This document shows positions 15,629-22,801 of a DNA stretch of 24,482 nucleotides, one piece after another. Positions within the stretch are counted from its first letter, which is position 1, and each line of letters opens with the position of its first letter. The notes under the pieces were generated by a model. The model searched no databases, was not told the DNA's origin, and saw nothing but the letters and a program-made list of their open reading frames with translations. The position numbers and the translations under genes are program-made. This DNA comes from Candidatus Sivonenia alaskensis PMM_0068 (GTDB lineage Bacteria; Cyanobacteriota; Cyanobacteriia; Gloeobacterales; PMM-0068): positions 1 through 24,482 of the forward strand of contig CASBPW010000020.1 of assembly GCA_949127685.1 (NCBI GenBank). Direction: 5' to 3'.

Positions 15629-16089
15629 TGTTACGGTCGCTATGGGAACTTTGGATGGACGAAGCCCTCCGGGAAGCTCAAGCGTCCTCTCAGCGGGGGG
15701 ATGTACCCGTAGGCGCTGTGTTGCTGGATGGCCAAGGGAAGTTGATAGTGGCTGGGGGTAACCGCAGAGAACAAGACCATGATCCATCCGCCCATGCAGA
15801 AATTGTAGTTTTACGAGCAGCCGGTCAGAAGTTGAAAAAATGGCGGTTTCCAGATGCCACCTTAATTGTGACTCTAGAGCCATGTGCCATGTGCGCAGGA
15901 GCTATTCTCCAAGCTAGGGTCAAACGCTTGGTCTACGGAGCCGATGACCCCAAAGCTGGAGCCGTAAGGACCGTAGCCAATCTCCCCGATAGCCCACTCT
16001 CCTTTCACCATCTGGAAGTTGTTGCAGGCATTCGAGAATCAGCTTGTCGGATATTACTTCAAGATTGGTTTAAAAATAGTGTTCGCTGA
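15628..16089 (+). CDS. tadA: tRNA-specific adenosine deaminase
   Basis: Zinc-dependent deaminase that converts A34 to inosine in the anticodon of tRNA-Arg(ACG), an essential tRNA modification. The 153-residue length matches TadA. Zinc ligands and catalytic residue are H56 and E58 in SAHAE and C86/C89 in PCAMCAG. The GDVPVGAV block and the VYGADDPKAGAV block are diagnostic and separate it from other cytidine-deaminase-like enzymes. Its ATG shares bases with the stop of the kinase gene, and no separate Shine-Dalgarno is needed, so it is probably translated by re-initiation after the kinase. The transcript ends at a strong terminator about 80 bases downstream. Confidence 0.95.
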   Translation: MLRSLWELWMDEALREAQASSQRGDVPVGAVLLDGQGKLIVAGGNRREQDHDPSAHAEIVVLRAAGQKLKKWRFPDATLIVTLEPCAMCAGAILQARVKRLVYGADDPKAGAVRTVANLPDSPLSFHHLEVVAGIRESACRILLQDWFKNSVR

Positions 16090-16171
16090 CCCTTAGCGTC
16101 TTTAGTGTCTATAGAAGAGATGGCATGGTTCAAGGCCACAGATTGATTGTAGGGCAACATTCCCCTAACTA

Positions 16172-16199
16172 AAAAGGAGGGCTAACAAGCCCTCCTTTT
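16172..16199. terminator. Bidirectional terminator between tadA and the aldolase gene
   Basis: AAAAGGAGGGCT (16172-16183) and AGCCCTCCTTTT (16188-16199) form a perfect 12-bp stem with a 4-base loop. The A-rich and T-rich ends make it a good terminator in both directions, for tadA on the plus strand and the aldolase on the minus strand, whose stop is about 20 bases away. Confidence 0.93.
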
Positions 16200-16220
16200 A
16201 GATTACAGAATCAAGTAACT

Positions 16221-17288
16221 TTAGACAGCGACGGGCTTCTTAGCAGCCATGTCCAAATAGACTTTAGACATTTGCTCCAAGGTAATCTGTTTAATCTTGT
16301 CAGCGTGACCGGCAGAGCCAAACTCTTTGTATCGATCTTCGCAAACTTTCTGCATCGCCTTGGTGGAAGGAATCAGGAACTTGCGGGGATCAAATTCCTT
16401 GAGATCTTCGGAGAGCGCCTTACGGACGGCACCCGTGATGGCCAAGCGGTTGTCGGTATCAACATTGATCTTGCGGACACCGTTCTTGATCCCTTCTTGA
16501 ATTTCTGCAACGGGTACACCCCAGGTCTGAGGCATAGCACCTCCGTACTGGTTAATGACATCTTGAAGTTCCTGAGGAACAGAAGAAGAACCGTGCATGA
16601 CTAGGTGGGTATTGGGGCAACGGCGGTGAATTTCGCGGATGCGGTCGATGGCTAAAATCGCACCATCTGGCTTACGGCTAAACTTATAGGCACCGTGGGA
16701 AGTACCGATAGCGATAGCCAAAGCATCAACGCCTGTCTTTTCCACAAAGTCTGCAGCCTGCTCGGGGTCAGTCAATAGCATGTCATGGGAAAGTGTTCCT
16801 TCAAAGCCATGACCGTCTTCTGCTTCACCAGCACCCGTCTCCAGAGAGCCTAAGCAACCCAACTCACCTTCTACAGATACGCCGAGGGCATGGGCTACTT
16901 CCACCACTCTTGAGGTGACATCTACGTTGTATTCATAGCTCGCAGGAGTCTTAGCGTCTGCTTCCAGAGAGCCATCCATCATTACGGAGCTAAAGCCTTG
17001 CTTCATCGCTGAATAGCAGGTGGCTGGGCTATTGCCGTGGTCTTGGTGCATGACCAGAGGGATATCTGGATAGGTTTCCACTGCTGCCAAAATCAAGTGC
17101 CGGAGAAAGGCATCACCAGCGTATTTACGAGCGCCACGAGAAGCCTGGAGGATGACGGGGCTATTGACTAAGCGAGCCGCCTCCATAATCGCCAGAATCT
17201 GTTCTAAGTTGTTCACGTTGAATGCTGGAATACCATAGCCGTTTTCAGCGGCATGGTCTAGCACCACTCTAAGGGGTACAAGCGCCAT
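16221..17288 (-). CDS. fbaA: Class II fructose-1,6-bisphosphate aldolase (Calvin-cycle type)
   Basis: Zinc-dependent class II aldolase of 355 residues that joins or splits fructose-1,6-bisphosphate and, in the Calvin cycle, sedoheptulose-1,7-bisphosphate. The active-site block VMHQDHGNSP gives catalytic D83 and zinc ligand H84; further ligands and phosphate-binding residues lie in VEGELG, GTSHGAYKF and MHGSSSVP. The insertion around GAMPQTWGVP and the length match the Calvin-cycle subtype (TIGR01521), the main aldolase of cyanobacteria, rather than the shorter E. coli FbaA. The minus-strand ribosome-binding site AGGAGGT (17294-17300) lies five bases before the ATG and suggests high expression. 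It is monocistronic and divergent from cysS. Confidence 0.96.
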   Translation of the reverse strand: MALVPLRVVLDHAAENGYGIPAFNVNNLEQILAIMEAARLVNSPVILQASRGARKYAGDAFLRHLILAAVETYPDIPLVMHQDHGNSPATCYSAMKQGFSSVMMDGSLEADAKTPASYEYNVDVTSRVVEVAHALGVSVEGELGCLGSLETGAGEAEDGHGFEGTLSHDMLLTDPEQAADFVEKTGVDALAIAIGTSHGAYKFSRKPDGAILAIDRIREIHRRCPNTHLVMHGSSSVPQELQDVINQYGGAMPQTWGVPVAEIQEGIKNGVRKINVDTDNRLAITGAVRKALSEDLKEFDPRKFLIPSTKAMQKVCEDRYKEFGSAGHADKIKQITLEQMSKVYLDMAAKKPVAV

Positions 17289-17467
17289 TAAAGACCTCCT
17301 AGTCCTATCTGTCCTGAGCTTGGTTTAATCTTAGGCTATTTTTAAGCTTTTATAAGTCATCGATATTACAGAGCCCCAAAAGTATTCACAATCATGCCAT
17401 TCATAAATACTCTGGATGACGCCCTATGTTAGGTTTGTAGCCAACATTTGTCTTACATACCAGAAAA

Positions 17468-18952
17468 ATGGCTCTCGTCCTCTACAACACCCTCAGCCGG
17501 CACAAAGAACTATTTGAACCACACACACCAGGGCTGGTAAAAATGTACGTCTGCGGGGTCACGGTGTATGACCTCTCCCATTTAGGGCATGGACGGGCTT
17601 ATATCGTGTGGGATACCGTGCGGCGCTATTTGGTGTGGCGTGGCTACTACGTTACCTATGTCCAAAATTTCACGGACATTGACGACAAAATCATCAGGCG
17701 TGCCCAAGAGGAAAACCGCGACTGGCGAGAGGTCGTCGAAACTAACATCAAAGCCTATCGGGAAGATATGGAGGCTCTGAATATCCTTAAACCAGATGTC
17801 ACCCCACGCGCCACCGAGTATTTGCCAGACATTAGCGCCTTCATTCAAGGGTTGGTCGATAAAGAGTATGCGTATAGAGCCAAGGGCGATGTGTACTATC
17901 GCATCCGTAAGTTCCCAGGTTATGGAAAGCTGTCTGGCAAAAATCCAGACCAATTACGCAGTGGGGCTAGTACACGGGTAGAAGAACAGCAGACAGCCCA
18001 AAAAGAAGATCCCCTAGATTTTGCGCTATGGAAGGATGCTAAGCCAGGAGAACCCAGCTTTGAGTCCCCTTTTGGCTCTGGCCGCCCCGGATGGCATATT
18101 GAGTGCTCTGCTATGGTCCAAAAATGCCTGGGGGATTCGATTGATATTCACGCTGGGGGCGAAGATTTACAGTTTCCCCACCATGAAAATGAGATTGCTC
18201 AGTCAGAGGCAATGACGGGTAAGCCTTTAGCTAAATACTGGATGCATAACGGCTTCATCCGGATCAATAGCGAAAAAATGTCCAAGTCTTTGGGCAACTT
18301 CACCACGATTCGGGAACTCATCAAACACTATGACCCTATGGCTTTTCGGCTTTTTATCCTTCAGACCCATTACCGTGCTCCGATTGACTTCACAGATACA
18401 GCCCTAGAAGCTGCCGCCAAAGGTTGGGAAACAATTCGGGATGCTTTGCTTTTTGGAGAGCAGGAATTTTCCGCCGTGTCCTCCGATTCATCACTATCTT
18501 CCTATCGAGAACGTTTTCAAGAAGTGATGGATGATGACTTCAATACGTCCGAAGCGTTAGCCTTGCTATTTGAATTAGCAAAACCTTTGGTGAAAGTGCG
18601 CAATGTCAAAGTGCACGGTGGCACTGTTGAAAACCCAGGAGCTTTGATGCAGGAATGGCAGACGCTGAAAGAACTGGCGGGAGTGCTCGGCTTAATAAAA
18701 GTCACTAATATTAATATTTCTGGCCCATCTACCTCCAGTTCGTTCTTGAAATTTGACGATGACATCAAAGAACAAATAGTCCTACGCGGCAAAGCCAAAG
18801 CAGAGAAGAACTTTGCCGAAGCGGACCGTATTCGCAATGAGTTAAAAGCTCAAGGCATTGTTCTGATTGATAAAAAAGGTGCGGATGGAAAATTAGAGAC
18901 TATTTGGCATCGAGAAGAAGACCCCACCGCCTTGTCGGCAGGTGTACATTAG
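17468..18952 (+). CDS. cysS: Cysteinyl-tRNA synthetase
   Basis: Class I aminoacyl-tRNA synthetase of 494 residues that charges tRNA-Cys (EC 6.1.1.16). The HIGH motif is HLGH at 38-41 within TVYDLSHLGHGRA, the KMSKS motif is exact at 270-274, and the zinc site is formed by C29 (VCGVTVYD), the cysteine of GWHIECSAM, and the His/Glu of FPHHENEIAQSEA. The C-terminal helical anticodon-binding region ends with the RGKAKAEKNFAEADRIRNEL block typical of CysRS. Length is slightly above the E. coli enzyme (461), mostly from a Ser-rich linker near residues 335-345 and a short tail. The Shine-Dalgarno is weak (CAGAAAAATG). The 179-base gap to the aldolase gene must hold both promoters. Confidence 0.97.
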   Translation: MALVLYNTLSRHKELFEPHTPGLVKMYVCGVTVYDLSHLGHGRAYIVWDTVRRYLVWRGYYVTYVQNFTDIDDKIIRRAQEENRDWREVVETNIKAYREDMEALNILKPDVTPRATEYLPDISAFIQGLVDKEYAYRAKGDVYYRIRKFPGYGKLSGKNPDQLRSGASTRVEEQQTAQKEDPLDFALWKDAKPGEPSFESPFGSGRPGWHIECSAMVQKCLGDSIDIHAGGEDLQFPHHENEIAQSEAMTGKPLAKYWMHNGFIRINSEKMSKSLGNFTTIRELIKHYDPMAFRLFILQTHYRAPIDFTDTALEAAAKGWETIRDALLFGEQEFSAVSSDSSLSSYRERFQEVMDDDFNTSEALALLFELAKPLVKVRNVKVHGGTVENPGALMQEWQTLKELAGVLGLIKVTNINISGPSTSSSFLKFDDDIKEQIVLRGKAKAEKNFAEADRIRNELKAQGIVLIDKKGADGKLETIWHREEDPTALSAGVH

Positions 18953-18980
18953 CTACGCTTACAGCTTGCTGGACACGGCA

Positions 18981-19011
18981 CCTCCCCTTACCCAGGGGAG
19001 GAGGGGAGGGG
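18981..19011 (+). other. Hairpin plus G-run element downstream of cysS
   Basis: CCTCCCCT (18981-18988) pairs with AGGGGAGG (18994-19001) around a 5-base loop, and a second GAGGGGAGGGG follows at once (to 19011). The C-rich arm could pair with either G-rich copy, and the four G-runs (4, 2, 4 and 4 bases) could instead fold as a two-layer G-quadruplex. There is no T-run, so it is not a standard terminator. Confidence 0.5.
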
Positions 19012-19102
19012 TTAATCATTTCACCCTCATCTCATATTGTCGAATTAGCATATCGAGACAAATCAACAAATTCAACGAACTCCTAGATAGGCATCTAACC
19101 TT

Positions 19103-19570
19103 ATGGCATTGAATCCGCTTGCATTAGGCCATCCTTTGGTGGGTCTGACGACTGTAGCAATCGCAGGAACCGCGGCATTTTATGGTTGGCGTTATCGCCA
19201 AGCACGACTGAGCAAAGGAGCCGATAGGCCAAGTCCACCCCAAATCTTAGCCCTTCAAAAGAGACACCAGCAGTTCGGCTATGTCCTGATTGGTCTGAGT
19301 ATTGTTTCTTTGATCGGAGGTACTGTCATTACAGAAATCTTGGAGAAACAAATACCAAAGCTAGAAGACATTCTAGATGGTACCCCTCATGAAACCGCCG
19401 CTAGAGTGCTGGTCGTCCTCGTCATTGCCAGTGCCGTCGTGATTCTCGGGTTCCGCCGTAAACCATGGGCACGCCCTGTCCACCTTGCGCTTAATGGGGC
19501 TGTTATGTTGCTACTCACCCTTCAACTGCTTTCAGGGTTGGGGATTATTGGTAAGGTGCTTCAGGGTTAG
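19103..19570 (+). CDS. DUF4079 four-helix membrane protein
   Basis: A 155-residue integral membrane protein of the DUF4079 family found in cyanobacteria and plastid-related lineages. Four hydrophobic segments are visible: about 10-30, 57-80, 98-117 and 126-150. Conserved histidines sit near membrane edges (H10 in LGHP, H55 in KRHQQFG, H95 in PHETA, H127 in RPVHLALN), a layout reminiscent of di-heme cytochrome b561-type or ferric-reductase-like proteins, so heme binding is a reasonable inference but not shown. It lies 150 bases behind cysS, after a hairpin, with a weak Shine-Dalgarno (AGGCATC). Its stop is seven bases from the convergent DUF5340-like gene. Confidence 0.85.
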   Translation: MALNPLALGHPLVGLTTVAIAGTAAFYGWRYRQARLSKGADRPSPPQILALQKRHQQFGYVLIGLSIVSLIGGTVITEILEKQIPKLEDILDGTPHETAARVLVVLVIASAVVILGFRRKPWARPVHLALNGAVMLLLTLQLLSGLGIIGKVLQG

Positions 19571-19577
19571 CCCCAAC

Positions 19578-19790
19578 TCAGGACCAGCGATGGTCTACCA
19601 TCAATCCTTTAGATTCCCAACGAGCCTCCAAAGATTTCTGGAGGGAGAGGGCCTTTCGCAAGGAACGAATGATTTCATGTACCTCGGCCAAACTTTCAGG
19701 GTCTCGTTTAGACACGGCATCGACAGTTATTCTTTCCAGTAACGTGAGCAGGGTCTTGTAGAGGATGTGCGCTGGAGTAGGAACGAACAT
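19578..19790 (-). CDS. DUF5340-like small protein
   Basis: A 70-residue helical protein resembling the cyanobacterial DUF5340 family: an N-terminal PTPAHILYKTLLTLLERITV block, then an amphipathic helix with RSLRKALSLQKSLEA. No membrane segment, cysteine or catalytic motif is visible, and its function is unknown. It starts four bases after the trpC stop on the same strand, so it is almost surely co-transcribed with trpC; whether it has anything to do with tryptophan synthesis is not known. The family call rests on memory of a short conserved block and could be wrong, but the tight spacing makes a real gene likely. Confidence 0.72.
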   Translation of the reverse strand: MFVPTPAHILYKTLLTLLERITVDAVSKRDPESLAEVHEIIRSLRKALSLQKSLEARWESKGLMVDHRWS

Positions 19791-19794
19791 ACGT

Positions 19795-20688
19795 TTATGG
19801 ATTCCTGAGGAGGAGGTTGAGAACGGCTTGTTTGGGATCCGTTTGGGTGACGAGCGATTCTCCGACTAGGACAGCCCGTACGCCTTGTTTAGCAAGGAAC
19901 ACGAGGTCTTCAGGGTGGTGAATGCCTGACTCGGAGACTACGAGAATATCTCTTTTCTGAAGAATTTCCCTCCGTTGATCCATCAGTTGTTTGGTGGTGT
20001 GGAGGTCCACGGTGAAATCTTCTAAATTACGGTTATTAATACCCAGTAAATCTAGGTCTTCTAACGCCAAGGCTCGATCTAATTCCTCCAAGTCATGAAC
20101 TTCTACAAGGACCGCCATGCCCAGACTACGAGCAATTTTACCCAGATATTTAAGGTCTTGGTCTGAAAGGGCTGCCACAATCAGTAAAATGGCGTCAGCC
20201 CCATAACAGCGGGCTTTATATATTTGATAGGGACTGAGTATGAAGTCTTTACACAGCGTAGGCAATGGTACAGCCTCACGGACACGCGCTAAGTTTTCAA
20301 AACTGCCCTGAAAAAAGTTTTGGTCGGTGAGGACCGAAAGAGCATCGGCTCCTCCTAAGCTATAGGCTATGGCAATTTCAACAGCATCAAAGTCTTCGCG
20401 CAAAAGTCCCTTACTCGGAGAAGCTTTTTTTACTTCAGCAATCAAGGCAATGGGATGGGGACATTTTACTAAAGCCCCTCTAAAGTCTTTTACAGGTGGT
20501 GCGACTTGGAGCTGTTTCTGAAGGCGGTGGAGGGGGAAAGACTCCCGTTCTTTTTCGATTTCTCCATCCTTATACCAAACAATCTGTTCCAAGATGTTCT
20601 GGGGCTGGTCTTCTTTCGGGAGATTTAGCTGAAAGGTCAAACGCTCAACGGCAATAGAGGGGTAGGAAGGACGACGACGAATTTTCAT
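19795..20688 (-). CDS. trpC: Indole-3-glycerol phosphate synthase
   Basis: TIM-barrel enzyme of 297 residues that closes the indole ring from CdRP in tryptophan synthesis (EC 4.1.1.48). The catalytic lysine region is IAEVKKASPSKG, followed by LCKDFI, the LVEVHDLEELDRAL block, GINNRNLEDF and the phosphate-binding SESGI and AVLVGESL blocks. The N-terminal 60 residues (MKIRRRPSYPS, then ILEQIVWYKDGEI) are the extension usual in cyanobacterial TrpC. Other trp genes are not nearby, as is usual in cyanobacteria. It is divergent from the HAD gene with 49 bases between start codons; a minus-strand CATAAT (20695-20700) lies so close to the ATG that the transcript could be leaderless. Confidence 0.96.
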   Translation of the reverse strand: MKIRRRPSYPSIAVERLTFQLNLPKEDQPQNILEQIVWYKDGEIEKERESFPLHRLQKQLQVAPPVKDFRGALVKCPHPIALIAEVKKASPSKGLLREDFDAVEIAIAYSLGGADALSVLTDQNFFQGSFENLARVREAVPLPTLCKDFILSPYQIYKARCYGADAILLIVAALSDQDLKYLGKIARSLGMAVLVEVHDLEELDRALALEDLDLLGINNRNLEDFTVDLHTTKQLMDQRREILQKRDILVVSESGIHHPEDLVFLAKQGVRAVLVGESLVTQTDPKQAVLNLLLRNP

Positions 20689-20694
20689 GGACTA

Positions 20695-20700
20695 ATTATG
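20695..20700 (-). promoter_or_regulatory. Possible -10 element of trpC
   Basis: CATAAT on the minus strand, six bases before the trpC ATG. No -35 consensus is found at the right distance. If used, transcription would start at or next to the start codon. It is a one-hexamer match and therefore weak. Confidence 0.25.
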
Positions 20701-20737
20701 ACCTGTGGCTTAGGCAAATGGACATACACTACTGCAT

Positions 20738-21427
20738 ATGCCTAAAGCCATTCTTCTAGATGCGGTGGGAACCCTGATTCATCCTATGGAGCCTGTGGGA
20801 GAGACCTATGCCCGTATCGCCCGCTTCTATGGCATTGAACGAGACGCGACCACGCTAGACCAACAATTTGCAGCCGTCTTTCCCTCTCTTCCCAGAGTTG
20901 CCTATAGAATGCATGCCCCTGCTCAGTGGGAATTCGCGGAAAAAGAATGGTGGTGCACATTGGTAAAAGCGGTTTTCAAAGAAGAATTTGCCGATTTTGA
21001 TTCATTTTTTGAAGAAGTCTGGCAATACTATGACACTCCACAAGCTTGGAGCCTCTATCCTGAAGTCCCTGCAGTATTAGAACAATGGCAACGACAAGAA
21101 GTACAACTAGCGGTAGTTTCCAACTTTGATAAACGCTTGATCCATGTTTTGGAAGGGCTGAATTTGGAGCATTTCTTCAGTGCGATCATCCATTCTTCTC
21201 TAGCAGGAGCTGCTAAGCCCGATTCCAAAATATTTAGAACCTGTTTAAACCTGCTGGGAATGCAAGCTAATGAAGTTTTGCATGTGGGGGATTCTTGGCA
21301 GGATGACGTAATGGGCGCTCTGGGCGCCGGTCTTCCTGTTGCTTGGGTTAAGCGAGATGGGGCTCAACTGGATCAGCTCCCTCCGGGAGTCCGATGTGTG
21401 ACTGAATTGGCAGGAATACACCTATAA
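20738..21427 (+). CDS. HAD-superfamily hydrolase (HDHD3-like)
   Basis: Haloacid dehalogenase-type hydrolase of 229 residues, subfamily IA, with a helical cap domain between about residues 18 and 85. Motif I is LLDAVGTLI: the nucleophile D8 is present, but the second, acid/base aspartate is replaced by V10, as in HDHD3/DREG-2-like proteins. Motif II is VVSNFD, motif III the lysine of AAKPDSKIF, and motif IV GDSWQDDV. The loss of the second Asp suggests poor or altered phosphatase activity; known HAD dehalogenases and some others also lack it. The substrate is unknown. It starts 49 bases from trpC on the opposite strand, and no ribosome-binding site is evident. Confidence 0.88.
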   Translation: MPKAILLDAVGTLIHPMEPVGETYARIARFYGIERDATTLDQQFAAVFPSLPRVAYRMHAPAQWEFAEKEWWCTLVKAVFKEEFADFDSFFEEVWQYYDTPQAWSLYPEVPAVLEQWQRQEVQLAVVSNFDKRLIHVLEGLNLEHFFSAIIHSSLAGAAKPDSKIFRTCLNLLGMQANEVLHVGDSWQDDVMGALGAGLPVAWVKRDGAQLDQLPPGVRCVTELAGIHL

Positions 21428-21495
21428 ATGCTTCAATAGAAAGAGCAGATTTTTAGATAGTTCAAAAACATGTTTTATAAAACAGTAGCTTTGGC

Positions 21496-21501
21496 TATAA
21501 T
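21496..21501 (+). promoter_or_regulatory. Possible -10 promoter element upstream of the acidic small protein
   Basis: A perfect TATAAT lies in the 105-base gap, about 31 bases before the ATG at 21533. The region upstream is A/T-rich, but no good -35 hexamer is seen at 16-18 bases (a TGTTTT at 21471-21476 is 19 bases away). It is the best promoter-like sequence in the gap. Confidence 0.4.
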
Positions 21502-21532
21502 TCGTACCTAATTCGGTGTTGGAGTGTGGGTG

Positions 21533-21739
21533 ATGAGTTCTGAGCCAATCACTAAAAATATTGTGTCCTGGACTGCTCAAGAAGTAGCCCAGTTGGCTTC
21601 TCGTTTGGAAGCTGATGAGTACACTACTATCTTTGACTCTCTTAAAGACTGGGAGCAACTCAAGCGGCTCCAATACATCCGCCCTGACCTTGTAAAACCC
21701 TACGTACATCTTCTAGAACTGGAGGAAGACGAAGACTAG
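21533..21739 (+). CDS. Small acidic cyanobacterial protein, unknown function
   Basis: I do not recognise a named domain. The 68-residue product is mostly helical, begins MSSEPITKNIVSWTA, has an amphipathic central part (QLASRLEADEYTTIF, DWEQLKRLQYIRPDLV) and ends in an acidic tail (ELEEDED). No membrane segment, cysteine or signal is present. The frame is open to a GTG at 21524, but the ATG at 21533 has TTGGAG upstream at a suitable distance and a TATAAT further up. Its stop overlaps the stop of the convergent sipA gene in a shared CTAG. The composition and upstream signals support a real gene. Confidence 0.72.
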   Translation: MSSEPITKNIVSWTAQEVAQLASRLEADEYTTIFDSLKDWEQLKRLQYIRPDLVKPYVHLLELEEDED

Positions 21740-21945
21740 AGAACACTTAGGTATTGTTCTTCTAAAAGGTAAGCACCTCGATCAAACCGGACTGCCCAAT
21801 AGCCTCCGGGCTTGCGGTCAAGGATCACGCCTATGGAACCAACGGGAACTATAGTGGCAGGTTTCATAATTGGCATCGGCTCTGCTGTCTTGAGATAGGG
21901 CGGACTCGCTATTAAACGAACTGAGTCGCCAACTTGGAAAATCAT
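21736..21945 (-). CDS. sipA: SipA-like regulatory protein (DUF3148)
   Basis: A 69-residue, SH3-like beta protein of the DUF3148 family. SipA binds the membrane sensor kinase NblS (Hik33) and stimulates its autophosphorylation in other cyanobacteria, linking it to high-light, nutrient and stress responses. The GDSVRLIASPPYLKTAEPMP block, the VGSIGVI block and GYWAVRFDRGAYLL are family hallmarks, and the length is usual. The minus-strand GGGAGA six bases before the ATG is a strong ribosome-binding site. No nblS gene is in the window. It is divergent from the DUF2949 gene (59-base gap) and shares its stop bases with the plus-strand acidic protein gene. Confidence 0.88.
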   Translation of the reverse strand: MIFQVGDSVRLIASPPYLKTAEPMPIMKPATIVPVGSIGVILDRKPGGYWAVRFDRGAYLLEEQYLSVL

Positions 21946-22004
21946 TAGAATCTCCCTTTACAAAAATCAGTACATGATACACACTCGATTCACTACAAAA
22001 CCAT

Positions 22005-22211
22005 ATGGAACAGCCCACCTCGCCACAGACCAGCCAGAATAAGCTGGAACGCCATCTCCTCGACTGTAACATCGTCAGCAAAGAGGAGCTTTCTTTAGCG
22101 CACAAATTCCAAAAGAGGGAGCGCGGCCCGCTTCTCATGATCCTATGGAAATTGAACTTTAACTCTTCTGCCCAGTTTGATGCTCTTATCGATTGGGGCG
22201 CAAGAGCTTAA
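22005..22211 (+). CDS. DUF2949 small protein
   Basis: A 68-residue protein of DUF2949, a cyanobacterial family of unknown function. The LERHLLDCNIVSKEELSLA helix, the GPLLMILWKLNF core and the final QFDALIDWGA match the family, which looks like a compact helical domain similar to the N-terminal part of some type II/IV secretion-ATPase-like proteins; that resemblance is only suggestive. There is one cysteine and no membrane segment. No clear Shine-Dalgarno precedes the ATG. It is divergent from sipA and convergent with the zinc-ribbon gene, with 16 bases between stops. Confidence 0.82.
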   Translation: MEQPTSPQTSQNKLERHLLDCNIVSKEELSLAHKFQKRERGPLLMILWKLNFNSSAQFDALIDWGARA

Positions 22212-22227
22212 ATAATCAAATTAGCAC

Positions 22228-22731
22228 TTAAAGTTTTTCTGCTCTTTTATCCAGCCAGGTGCGTAACTGGGCTTTCCCAGAGACATAGGGCGCAAAGTGG
22301 TAATGCTCTGCCAAAAGCCACAGCACTAAGGCGGTATGGAACAAAAAAGTCACCGTGGTCCAAATTAGGGACGTTAAGGCCGCAAACGGTGGACGTATTG
22401 ACTGACAGATTACATAGACCAAAGATGGCGGAAAGACAATTAGTACTCCGCCGATAATCCAGAGAACTAATGTGAGGTCTAGGTCATCCCGATGGACGGC
22501 TTGCCAGGAGCGCCCATTCCAACGCCAGTTTAGAGGCTGGGAACTATCTTCGACACGGACTGTATTTTCTTCGAGATTGGCTGTAAAAATATGCCGACAG
22601 AAGTTACAGGAAAATGCCTCCGTCATCAACAACGCGGAGAGGTCACCATGCCTGCAAATAGGACAGGGGTAGACATCTCGATAGTCAAGGGTTGTTTTTG
22701 AGATAGGAGCACTCATAGGATTTATGTTCAT
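22228..22731 (-). CDS. Zinc-ribbon membrane protein, unknown function
   Basis: A 167-residue protein. The N-terminal part holds a zinc ribbon with C23, C26, C42 and C45 (CPIC, CNFC). Residues 60-80 contain a Trp-rich block (LNWRWNGRSWQAVH). Two hydrophobic segments follow at about 87-109 and 115-141, then a polar tail. I infer a membrane protein with a zinc-binding domain on the cytoplasmic side; similar uncharacterised proteins occur in cyanobacteria. The start used is the first ATG; a second at codon 6 is possible, and neither has a good Shine-Dalgarno. It lies 70 bases downstream of maf on the same strand, a gap with two T-runs but no convincing stem. Confidence 0.78.
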   Translation of the reverse strand: MNINPMSAPISKTTLDYRDVYPCPICRHGDLSALLMTEAFSCNFCRHIFTANLEENTVRVEDSSQPLNWRWNGRSWQAVHRDDLDLTLVLWIIGGVLIVFPPSLVYVICQSIRPPFAALTSLIWTTVTFLFHTALVLWLLAEHYHFAPYVSGKAQLRTWLDKRAEKL

Positions 22732-22801
22732 GTTTTATATGCCTACTCCAAGATTCCCTATTTTTTCAACGGAGCGTTCGTTTTTTCACGATTCTTTAAG
22801 G

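Noticed and set aside
17395..17433. A 12-codon ATG frame in the leader of cysS that could be a regulatory leader peptide.
   Set aside because: It contains a single cysteine, has no Shine-Dalgarno, and no alternative hairpins of an attenuator are visible.
22740..22801. A terminator between maf and the zinc-ribbon gene.
   Set aside because: There are T-runs but only a four-base-pair stem (AACG/CGTT), too weak to call on either strand.
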